Source of the DNA: Candidatus Cloacimonadota bacterium | GTDB taxonomy: Bacteria > Cloacimonadota > Cloacimonadia > Cloacimonadales > TCS61 | Length of the DNA: 8,257 nucleotides | Direction: 5' to 3' | Assembly (NCBI GenBank): GCA_014382915.1 | Contig: JACNIV010000004.1 | Span: 1-8,257 of the forward strand | Shown: one piece after another, positions 1 to 5,235 of the stretch | How the letters are laid out: each line of letters starts with the position of its first letter | How positions within the stretch are numbered: the stretch's first letter is position 1 | Program-made: the position numbers and the translations under genes | The notes under the pieces: model-generated | Seen by the model: only the letters and a program-made list of their open reading frames with translations | Database searches by the model: none | Told to the model about the DNA's origin: nothing

Positions 1-129
1 TACAACATCTATTGCTTTTTTTATCAAATCTTTATATATGTATTCATAATCATCTTTAAATGGCATAGCTACAAAGATTTTATAAAAATCAATGAAATTT
101 TCTCTTGGTCTAAAATTAAATGGATACAC
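1..129 (-). CDS. Partial gene (N-terminal 43 codons): MPF-motif, TIR-like/deoxyribosyltransferase-like protein
   Basis: The reading frame is open from a GTG at 129 to the window edge and continues beyond it. The start follows a strong Shine-Dalgarno GGAGG (134-138), four bases upstream, and an in-frame stop lies at 142-144. The 43 visible residues start MYPFNFRPRENF; residues 17-24 are KIFVAMPF, followed by an acidic and aromatic stretch (KDDYEYIYKDLIKKAID, 25-41). A hydrophobic beta strand ending in MPF, then D/E, Y and an 'IKxAI' helix, is the usual start of predicted nucleotide-binding domains of the TIR-like / nucleoside 2-deoxyribosyltransferase-like group. Such domains are often found in signalling or defence proteins. 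That assignment is an inference from a short N-terminus; the catalytic region is not visible. Hand-counted GC is 29 of 129 bases, far below the neighbouring rarA, which hints at foreign origin. It lies 56 bases downstream of rarA on the same strand. Confidence 0.7.
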   Translation of the reverse strand, partial: MYPFNFRPRENFIDFYKIFVAMPFKDDYEYIYKDLIKKAIDVV

Positions 130-185
130 TTTCCCTCCAAGTTATTTTTACATTCCTCATTCTCAATTGGTTAATCACATTCTTG

Positions 186-1499
186 TTATTTCTTTAGCTC
201 TTCTTTCAACTTTTTCCACCAATCCAATCTTTTCTTTATCTCTTTTTCAAAACCGAATTTTGAAGGTTTATAATATGTTTTTTCACCCAATTTTTCTGGG
301 AAATAATTCTGGTAACTATAGGCATTTTCATAGGCATGATCATATTCGTAACCCTTGCCGTAATCCAGGTCTTTCATCAGTTTTGTGGGAGCATTCCTGA
401 TGTGGAGCGGAACACCGAGATGACTTGTTTTCTGTGCATCTGCGGCAGCTTTTTTATAACCTTCATAAAGTGCATTGCTTTTTGGTGCGGTGGCTAAATA
501 GACCACCAACTGCGCTAGCGCAGTATTTGCTTCCGGCATTCCCAAAAAGTGAACAGTATCTTTTACAGCAATTGCCTGAACCAGTGCATTGGGATCTGCC
601 AGTCCCACATCTTCGGAAGCAAACCGCACCAATCGACGAGCTACATATAACGGGTCTTCTCCAGCTTCCAGCATGCGCGCAAGCCAGTATAATCCGGCTT
701 GAGGATCACTGCCCCGCAATGATTTATGCAGAGCTGAAATCACATTATAATGCTCTTCACGGTCTTTATCGTAGAACATTGCTTTCCTGCTGAGGATCTT
801 CGAGATGAACAGCACATCTACTTTCTGTCCTTCCGTTGTATTTTTAATGATGCTTTCCAGATAATTCAAAGCTTTCCGAGCATCTCCACTGCTTAGTTCT
901 GCTAAAAAGGGAAGACATTTCTCTTCAAATTCAAATTTAATTTCTGTGACCTCCAAAGCTCTGTTTATGATGCGAATAATATCTTCATCGGAAAGTTGCT
1001 GCAGCACAAAAACAGTACAACGGGAAAGAAGAGGTGAAATCACTTCAAAGGAAGGATTTTCGGTGGTGGCGCCGATCAGGATAACAGCACCCGATTCGAG
1101 ATAATACAGAAAGGCATCCTGCTGAGATTTATTGAAACGGTGTATTTCATCTATGAAAAGAATTGTACTTTGATTCTTTTCCTTAAGATTATATTCGGCT
1201 TCTTTCATCACGGCTTTCACATCTTTAATGCTGGAAAGAACCGCACTGAAAGCTGTAAAGCGGTTGGAAGTTTTCTTCTCGATGAGTCGTGCAATAGTGG
1301 TTTTACCAGTACCGGGAGGACCCCAGAGTATGAAAGAACTGTAATTATTATTTACAATCATATTACGCAGTTGAGAACCTTCTTCCAGCAATTTGGTTTG
1401 ACCCATGATCTCTTCAATAGATTGGGGACGGATCTTTTCTGCTAATGGAATATTGGTTGGTTTCTTTTCTTCGGTGAACATAGAAATCTGATCGGACAT
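186..1499 (-). CDS. rarA: Replication-associated recombination protein A (RarA/MgsA), AAA+ ATPase
   Basis: RarA is a clamp-loader-like AAA+ ATPase that acts at stalled or gapped replication forks. The 437-residue product has the normal family length. Walker A is GPPGTGKT (60-67), Walker B ILFIDEIHRFNK (113-124), sensor 1 GATTENPSFEV (143-153), and the SR at 159-160 is the likely arginine finger. The C-terminal half carries the family's clamp-loader-like helical and tetramerisation region, including SSGDARKALNYLE, EDVGLADPNAL and the late stretch LGVPLHIRNAPTKLM. Residues 4-8 (QISMF) resemble the beta-clamp binding consensus QLxLF, a plausible link to the replisome. The ATG at 1499 is preceded by GAGGA (1504-1508). 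It is transcribed divergently from the MATE gene. The lysine-rich end (KKRLDWWKKLKEELKK) is more AT-rich than the core. The identification is secure. Confidence 0.97.
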   Translation of the reverse strand: MSDQISMFTEEKKPTNIPLAEKIRPQSIEEIMGQTKLLEEGSQLRNMIVNNNYSSFILWGPPGTGKTTIARLIEKKTSNRFTAFSAVLSSIKDVKAVMKEAEYNLKEKNQSTILFIDEIHRFNKSQQDAFLYYLESGAVILIGATTENPSFEVISPLLSRCTVFVLQQLSDEDIIRIINRALEVTEIKFEFEEKCLPFLAELSSGDARKALNYLESIIKNTTEGQKVDVLFISKILSRKAMFYDKDREEHYNVISALHKSLRGSDPQAGLYWLARMLEAGEDPLYVARRLVRFASEDVGLADPNALVQAIAVKDTVHFLGMPEANTALAQLVVYLATAPKSNALYEGYKKAAADAQKTSHLGVPLHIRNAPTKLMKDLDYGKGYEYDHAYENAYSYQNYFPEKLGEKTYYKPSKFGFEKEIKKRLDWWKKLKEELKK

Positions 1500-1522
1500 A
1501 TTTTCCTCGAAAATAATTTTCT

Positions 1523-1545
1523 ATTATCCTCACAAAAAGGATAAT
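1523..1545. repeat. 7-bp perfect inverted repeat upstream of rarA
   Basis: ATTATCC (1523-1529) and GGATAAT (1539-1545) are exact reverse complements separated by nine bases. The site lies 24-46 bases upstream of the rarA start codon, so it would overlap the promoter or 5' leader. It could be an operator for a dimeric regulator or a small leader hairpin; the sequence alone does not decide. Confidence 0.45.
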
Positions 1546-1554
1546 GCATTGAAA

Positions 1555-1579
1555 ATCATAATAGGAAATTATCTGTCAA
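1555..1579 (-). promoter_or_regulatory. Tentative rarA promoter elements
   Basis: On the minus strand an exact TTGACA (1574-1579) is followed by TATGAT (1555-1560), but the spacer is only 13 bases instead of about 17. The -10-like element lies about 55 bases upstream of the rarA start codon. The short spacer makes this a weak candidate; if the organism uses the Bacteroidota-type sigma factor the elements may differ. Confidence 0.22.
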
Positions 1580-1621
1580 ATTAATTGATGTATTCAGGTA
1601 TCTCCCGAAAAATGAAATGCA

Positions 1622-1643
1622 TATCAAAGTTGGGGCTTTGATA
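1622..1643. repeat. 8-bp perfect inverted repeat (TATCAAAG/CTTTGATA)
   Basis: TATCAAAG (1622-1629) and CTTTGATA (1636-1643) are exact reverse complements around a six-base TTGGGG loop. No T-run follows on either strand, so it is not a typical terminator. Its position in the middle of a divergent control region would suit an operator or a leader hairpin. Confidence 0.45.
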
Positions 1644-1691
1644 CAAGAATAAAACTATTCTCTTATAAGTTTCTTACTTATCTAATTTATA

Positions 1692-1712
1692 CCCTCGCTT
1701 TAAGTGTGAGGG
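1692..1712. repeat. Hairpin CCCTCGC/GTGAGGG region
   Basis: CCCTC (1692-1696) pairs with GAGGG (1708-1712). With a G-T wobble and one further C-G pair, the stem reaches seven base pairs around a seven-base loop. No T-run follows. It lies about 125 bases upstream of the MATE start. Its role is unknown. Confidence 0.35.
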
Positions 1713-1778
1713 AAGCTAAAGAGAAGTCTAAACAGGGAAACTTCTATTCGCTAATATCCGCATCAGAAAAAACTAAAA

Positions 1779-1808
1779 TTGACGCAATGAAGTTTATAAT
1801 AATGTTTG
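1779..1808 (+). promoter_or_regulatory. Candidate promoter for the MATE gene
   Basis: TTGACG (1779-1784) and a perfect TATAAT (1795-1800) lie upstream of the MATE start, giving a short leader of about 30 bases. The ten-base spacer is too short for a standard sigma-70 promoter. TAATGTTTG (1800-1808) resembles the Bacteroidota -7 element TAnnTTTG with one extra base, and TTG at 1779 could serve as its upstream partner. Either reading is tentative. Confidence 0.35.
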
Positions 1809-1823
1809 GATTCGGAAAAAATT

Positions 1824-1827
1824 GGAG
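1824..1827 (+). promoter_or_regulatory. Ribosome binding site that sets the MATE start at 1837
   Basis: GGAG at 1824-1827 lies nine bases before ATG 1837. A longer in-frame start, TTG at 1822, would put this GGAG inside the coding region and has only a weak purine stretch before it. The later ATG at 1852 has its AGGA touching the codon. ATG 1837 is therefore the best start. Confidence 0.6.
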
Positions 1828-1836
1828 AAACAGAAA

Positions 1837-3261
1837 ATGCAGAAAGCAGGAATGGATCTGACACAGGGACACATTATGAAGAACCTGGTGAGGTTATCAC
1901 TTCCCATCATGCTGTCCAATTTCCTACAGATGTTCTACAATCTTACCGATGCTTTCTGGCTGGGTAAACTGGGTGAGAATGCCCGTGGAGCAGTTTCTGC
2001 TGCCGGTATTGCGTTTCCGCTCATATTCTTTCTTTCTTCCTTCGGATTTGGTTTCGTTATTGCCGGAACGGCTCTTATTGCTCAATATAAAGGAGCTGGC
2101 AGATTTGAAGAAATGAAAAAAGTCGTGGGGCAATTTGTTTTCATCTTGATCATATTTTGCGCTGTATTCATCTCCGCAAGTTTCATCTTTTTAGATCAGA
2201 TTTTATCAATTCTGCAGGTTCCGTCTGAGATATTCATTGTGACCAGGCAGTATATTTCAATTATCCTGGTAGGTGTCATCTTCATGTTCATATTTCTTTC
2301 TTATCAAAGTTTTTCGCAGGGTTTGGGAGATACAGTTTCTCCCATGAAGATCCAGATAATTTCTGTTCTAATAAACCTGATTCTCGACCCAATCCTGATA
2401 TTTGGAATGGGATTCTTTCCAAGATTGGAGGCGGTGGGAGCAGCTTATGCTACGCTGTTTGCCAGGATTGTAGCTGCTGTGCTAGCTATCGTCTATTTAG
2501 AGAAGAAAGCACCGATGATCATGCCCGGGATCAGGGATATGCTGCCGGAAAAAGAAATGCTGAAGAGAATTCTGAATATCAGTATTCCTGCCTCTCTTGG
2601 TCAGTCGATCACCAGTTTTGGATTTCTGCTTTTACAGGGTTTTGTAAACAGTTTTGGAACGGTTGTAATCTCGGTATTTTCCATTGGAAACCGCATGACC
2701 GGTTTCTTTATGATGCCGGCAATGGGCATCAGTAATGCACTGGCAACTGTGATCGGGCAAAACCTGGGAGCTGGGAAAATCGACAGAGCTGTGCAAAGCG
2801 TGAAAAAAGCTTTTGTTTTGATCATGGCGATCATGACGTTGGGTTGCGCTACGCTGTTTTTCTTCGGAGCTCAATTAACGAAATTCTTCATCAACGATCC
2901 GGCAGTAGTAGAAACAGGACAGAGGATGTTCCGCGTCACATCCTTGGCGTCTTTCGTGTTTGGAATTGTATTCATCTTCATGGGAGTTTTCAACGGTTCG
3001 GGTCACACCAAACCAACTATGTTGTTGAACATCATTCGTCTTTGGGGATTGCGCATTCCGTTTGTTTTGCTACTCTCCGGGTTAGCGTTTCAATACATTC
3101 GGGTAGATTTCTTAATTCCTTTCCTGAATTGGATCGCTAAACCTCTGGCAGCTTATCCTTACGATGCACTCTGGTGGTCGATGGTGATTTCCAATGCGAT
3201 CGTGGCGATCTGGGCTTTAGTGATTTATCGAAAAGGAACCTGGAAGAAAGCTAGAATATAA
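1837..3261 (+). CDS. MATE family efflux transporter
   Basis: This is a multidrug and toxin extrusion transporter: an inner-membrane antiporter that exports organic cations or drugs in exchange for Na+ or H+. The 474-residue product has the usual length and about 12 membrane helices in two MatE lobes (roughly 10-230 and 240-465). Family hallmarks are LPIMLSNFLQMFYNLTDAF with the conserved helix-1 aspartate D38, QGLGDTVSP (161-169), NLILDPILIFG (180-190), and in the second lobe NRMTGFFMMPAMG (285-297) followed by ATVIGQNLGAGK (303-314). The overall pattern resembles the DinF/MepA side of the family, but the substrate cannot be read from sequence. It stands alone on the plus strand, divergent from rarA and convergent with the lipid kinase gene. 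No regulator gene is adjacent. The start choice (ATG 1837 rather than TTG 1822) rests on the upstream GGAG. Confidence 0.95.
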   Translation: MQKAGMDLTQGHIMKNLVRLSLPIMLSNFLQMFYNLTDAFWLGKLGENARGAVSAAGIAFPLIFFLSSFGFGFVIAGTALIAQYKGAGRFEEMKKVVGQFVFILIIFCAVFISASFIFLDQILSILQVPSEIFIVTRQYISIILVGVIFMFIFLSYQSFSQGLGDTVSPMKIQIISVLINLILDPILIFGMGFFPRLEAVGAAYATLFARIVAAVLAIVYLEKKAPMIMPGIRDMLPEKEMLKRILNISIPASLGQSITSFGFLLLQGFVNSFGTVVISVFSIGNRMTGFFMMPAMGISNALATVIGQNLGAGKIDRAVQSVKKAFVLIMAIMTLGCATLFFFGAQLTKFFINDPAVVETGQRMFRVTSLASFVFGIVFIFMGVFNGSGHTKPTMLLNIIRLWGLRIPFVLLLSGLAFQYIRVDFLIPFLNWIAKPLAAYPYDALWWSMVISNAIVAIWALVIYRKGTWKKARI

Positions 3262-3313
3262 ATAACTCAACCATCCTGTTTGAGATATAAACCTTTTGCT
3301 GAGAATTCACGGT

Positions 3314-3334
3314 CAACAACCTGGCAGGTTGTTG
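3314..3334. repeat. 8-bp perfect hairpin CAACAACC-TGGCA-GGTTGTTG
   Basis: CAACAACC (3314-3321) and GGTTGTTG (3327-3334) are perfect reverse complements around TGGCA, and the palindromic match continues into the loop. It lies about 50 bases after the MATE stop and has no T-run. The AACCTGGCAGGTT core has the look of a dispersed REP-type palindrome; that would need genome-wide counting to confirm. It may also act as a 3' end stabiliser for the MATE transcript. Confidence 0.55.
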
Positions 3335-3343
3335 TACATCAGG

Positions 3344-3401
3344 ATTCATCCCGGAAGAATTGAACCTATGAGAATCAATCATAGCAGGCAGCAGGATGAA
3401 T
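3344..3401. repeat. Nested inverted repeat (outer 8 bp, inner 6 bp)
   Basis: The outer arms ATTCATCC (3344-3351) and GGATGAAT (3394-3401) are exact reverse complements. Nested inside them, CTATGA (3366-3371) pairs with TCATAG (3379-3384) around a seven-base loop. The intervening arms are not fully paired, so this may be a decayed palindromic element. Confidence 0.4.
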
Positions 3402-3421
3402 TCAGAAATAATTCTTATATG

Positions 3422-3434
3422 GAAACAGAGTTTC
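3422..3434. repeat. Short palindrome GAAAC-AGA-GTTTC, first of two related copies
   Basis: GAAAC (3422-3426) pairs with GTTTC (3430-3434) around AGA. The 11-base core AAACAGAGTTT recurs exactly 30 bases later at 3453-3463, so the two palindromes look like copies of one element. Confidence 0.45.
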
Positions 3435-3447
3435 GATTGCAGTCGCA

Positions 3448-3468
3448 TTCCCAAACAGAGTTTAGGAA
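3448..3468. repeat. Imperfect palindrome TTCCCAAAC-AGA-GTTTAGGAA
   Basis: TTCCCAAAC (3448-3456) and GTTTAGGAA (3460-3468) match as reverse complements at eight of nine positions around AGA. The core AAACAGAGTTT is identical to that at 3423-3433. This resembles the TTCCCAAAC...GTTTGGGAA type of dispersed palindrome seen in several bacterial genomes; here one base has changed. Confidence 0.5.
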
Positions 3469-3555
3469 CGAGAGAAATATAAGTAACTTATACATTCTAT
3501 TTTCAGATTTCATCCTGAAATTATAGCAAGAAATAGCTGCAAGAAAAATTCCAAA

Positions 3556-3583
3556 TGATAATGAAAGAATCAGGCTATTATCA
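3556..3583 (-). terminator. Possible weak terminator after the lipid kinase gene
   Basis: TGATAAT (3556-3562) and ATTATCA (3577-3583) are exact reverse complements with a 14-base loop. On the minus strand the stem begins 10 bases after the kinase stop codon, and a T-rich stretch (TTTGGAATTTTTC) follows. The AT-only stem and large loop make it a weak candidate for the end of the three-gene transcript. Confidence 0.3.
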
Positions 3584-3593
3584 AATTTATAAA

Positions 3594-4493
3594 TTACATA
3601 CCTGTGATTACATTCAGAGCTTCAGGCAGAAGTTCAATTTTAAAATGCAACGGATTTTTCAGTGTTGGCAGTTCTCCATCAATATAAAAGGGTAGGGGTG
3701 TTTTGGTAATTACTTCGATGGTTCTGCTCTGTTTAAGATCTACTTCCGGTTCTTTTAAATGCTTACCTTTTATGGCAGAAGGAAGCAGCAACAAAACCCT
3801 TCTACGTGAGAGTTTTTCTATAAAGCAGATATCCAGGAAGCCATCGTTTACTTTGGCTTCAGGGGTTAACAGAAAACCACCTCCTGTATATTTTCCATTA
3901 CCAATGGCAATAAGCAGAAAAGGTGAATTATATGTATAATCATCCAGTTTCACTTGAGCTTCAAACGGCTTTAAAGCAACTAAAGCCCTTATTACAGCAA
4001 GAAGATATCTGGGAAGACCGTTCAGATGTTTTATCTTATTCGAAATTTGGGCAGCTCTGGCGTCAAATCCTATACCCAGTGCATTAACAAAATAAAAATC
4101 TTCCAATTTGCCGACATCTATTTTTATGGTTTTATATCTCAGAAGCGTTTCAATTGCTTTGTTCAGGTGATTGGATATGTTGAAACTGTGAGAAAAATCG
4201 TTTCCACCGCCTTCCGGGATAATGCCAAAAGTTATTTCTTTATGTTTACCTGTTTTCATGATACCGGTCACTACTTCGTTTATAGTTCCGTCACCACCTA
4301 CTGCAACAATATCTTTATATCCGTTATTTATGGCATCGATGGTTAATTCAGTGGCATGTAGAGGAGCTTTTGTAACTTCCAGCTCAAAATCCATATGATG
4401 TTTGTTTATTGCAGTTATAAGATTGCTTAACTTATTTCCGGTTCTTCCTCTGCCGGCAATCGTATTAACAATAAAAAACCATTTTTTATCCAT
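3594..4493 (-). CDS. Diacylglycerol/lipid kinase family protein (YegS/BmrU-like)
   Basis: This is a member of the DAGK catalytic-domain family, whose enzymes phosphorylate diacylglycerol or related lipids with ATP at the inner face of the membrane. The 299-residue length is typical of the YegS/BmrU/DgkB group. Visible landmarks are the N-terminal strand WFFIVNTIAGRGR (5-17), the nucleotide-binding GGDGTINE (66-73), PEGGGNDF (93-100), VNALGIGFDA (136-145), the second-domain NGKYTGGGFLLTP (200-212) with NDGFLD (217-222), and YIDGE (271-275). The third motif usually reads GTGND; here the threonine is glycine and a glutamate follows the proline, a small deviation. The ATG at 4493 has AAGGA (4500-4504) six bases upstream. 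The gene follows rsmI by 43 bases, so it is probably the last gene of a yfhO-rsmI-kinase operon. The exact lipid substrate cannot be told from sequence. Confidence 0.92.
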   Translation of the reverse strand: MDKKWFFIVNTIAGRGRTGNKLSNLITAINKHHMDFELEVTKAPLHATELTIDAINNGYKDIVAVGGDGTINEVVTGIMKTGKHKEITFGIIPEGGGNDFSHSFNISNHLNKAIETLLRYKTIKIDVGKLEDFYFVNALGIGFDARAAQISNKIKHLNGLPRYLLAVIRALVALKPFEAQVKLDDYTYNSPFLLIAIGNGKYTGGGFLLTPEAKVNDGFLDICFIEKLSRRRVLLLLPSAIKGKHLKEPEVDLKQSRTIEVITKTPLPFYIDGELPTLKNPLHFKIELLPEALNVITGM

Positions 4494-4518
4494 GTTTTTT
4501 CCTTTTTCCCCTCATCGT

Positions 4519-4536
4519 CTCCGAAGGCTTTCGGGG
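4519..4536 (-). promoter_or_regulatory. Intercistronic hairpin between rsmI and the lipid kinase gene
   Basis: CCGAA (4521-4525) and TTCGG (4530-4534) form a perfect five-base-pair stem with a four-base loop, immediately after the rsmI stop codon (4537-4539). On the minus-strand RNA, the CCCC at 4533-4536 could alternatively pair with GGGG just before the kinase ribosome binding site. No T-run follows, so it is more likely an RNA-stability or translation element than a terminator. The role is speculative. Confidence 0.35.
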
Positions 4537-5235
4537 TTACCTTCTCTCCCTTCTTGATTCCAATTTCTTAAGAATAAATACAAATTCACCTTTGGGAAGC
4601 TCTTCTGTCATTTGTGATAACTCTGTTAAATTACCCCAGAATATTTTTTCCTGCGGTTGGGTAAGTTTATAGGCGATTACAGCCTGCCTTTGTGGTCCTA
4701 AAACTCTGATCATGTCTCGTAGTATTGGTTTCAGGCGATAGGGTGCTTCCAGTAGAATTACGTTCAAATGTGTTGGTATCTTCTTAATGGCTTCCAGCCG
4801 CTTTTCCCTGTTTGCCGGAAGAAATCCATAATATAGAAATTTATCTATAGCTAAACCGGCAACCATCAGGGCAGCCATAATAGAAGAAGAACCCGGCACC
4901 GACACAACCTGAATCCCATTTTGGTGACATTGCCATACCAGGTTATTTCCCGGATCAGCAAAAAGCGGTGTACCAGCATCGCTGATAAGAGCAGCGGATT
5001 TACCTTCCATTAGCAGTATTTGCAGAATGCGATGCGATTGTTCCTTTTCGTTGTGCTCGTTCAGAAGTTCCAGTGGCTTTGTTATATTATATTTTTTCAG
5101 TATCCTGCTGCCGGTTTTGTATTCTTCGCAGATCACAAAATCCACTTCTTTTAGAGTTTGTAAAGCCCTGAGAGTTATATCATCCGGATTGCCGATAGGA
5201 GTAGCAACCACGAATAACTTACTTTTTGACAACAT
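4537..5235 (-). CDS. rsmI: 16S rRNA (cytidine-1402 2'-O)-methyltransferase family, RsmI-like
   Basis: RsmI uses S-adenosylmethionine to methylate the 2'-OH of C1402 in the decoding centre of 16S rRNA. The 232-residue product has the TP-methylase fold and the family signatures LFVVATPIGNPDDITLRAL (7-25), NEHNEKEQ (59-66), ALISDAGTPLFADPG (82-96) and VPGSSSIMAALMVAGL (113-128), then FYYGFLP-like and ELT-like motifs later. Two features are unusual. The segment that normally reads AEDTRxTxxLL is CEEYKTGSRILKKY (36-49), and the protein lacks most of the roughly 50-residue C-terminal extension of typical RsmI (270-300 residues). It could therefore be a divergent RsmI or a related methylase. ATG 5235 is chosen because GGTGAG (5243-5248) sits seven bases upstream; the longer GTG start at 5250 has no such site. 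It overlaps the end of yfhO by 17 bases, suggesting translational coupling. Confidence 0.88.
   Translation of the reverse strand: MLSKSKLFVVATPIGNPDDITLRALQTLKEVDFVICEEYKTGSRILKKYNITKPLELLNEHNEKEQSHRILQILLMEGKSAALISDAGTPLFADPGNNLVWQCHQNGIQVVSVPGSSSIMAALMVAGLAIDKFLYYGFLPANREKRLEAIKKIPTHLNVILLEAPYRLKPILRDMIRVLGPQRQAVIAYKLTQPQEKIFWGNLTELSQMTEELPKGEFVFILKKLESRRERR

Larger units (their letters stand above)
1500..1836. other. Divergent intergenic control region between rarA and the MATE gene
   Basis: These 337 bases separate two divergently transcribed genes and contain no convincing coding frame. They hold three separate inverted repeats (1523-1545, 1622-1643, 1692-1712), a perfect TTGACA on the minus strand (1574-1579), and TATAAT on the plus strand (1795-1800). 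Promoters for both genes must lie here, but neither candidate has a textbook -35/-10 spacing. No tRNA or recognisable riboswitch was seen. Confidence 0.7.
3262..3593. other. Convergent intergenic region rich in palindromes
   Basis: These 332 bases separate the 3' ends of the MATE gene (plus) and the lipid kinase gene (minus). Short open frames exist on both strands, but none has family-like residues or a good ribosome binding site. Instead the region holds a run of inverted repeats at 3314-3334, 3344-3401, 3422-3434, 3448-3468 and 3556-3583. A weak stem CTCAA/TTGAG (3266-3284) follows directly after the MATE stop. Termination for both genes must occur here, but no stem followed by a long T-run was found. 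Confidence 0.7.

Noticed and set aside
92..400. Open frame on the plus strand across the left-edge gene and the rarA 3' end
   Set aside because: It is antisense to two better supported genes, has no ribosome binding site and no family-like pattern.
1822..1836. TTG start that would lengthen the MATE protein by five residues
   Set aside because: It would bury the GGAG ribosome binding site in the coding region, and ATG 1837 has better spacing.
3251..3526. Short open frames on both strands in the MATE/kinase intergenic region
   Set aside because: They run through several palindromes, lack ribosome binding sites and show no recognisable domain; the region is better explained as non-coding repeats.
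3262..3593. CRISPR array suggested by repeated palindromes
   Set aside because: The palindromes differ in sequence; only one 11-base core recurs, once, so there is no regular repeat-spacer pattern.
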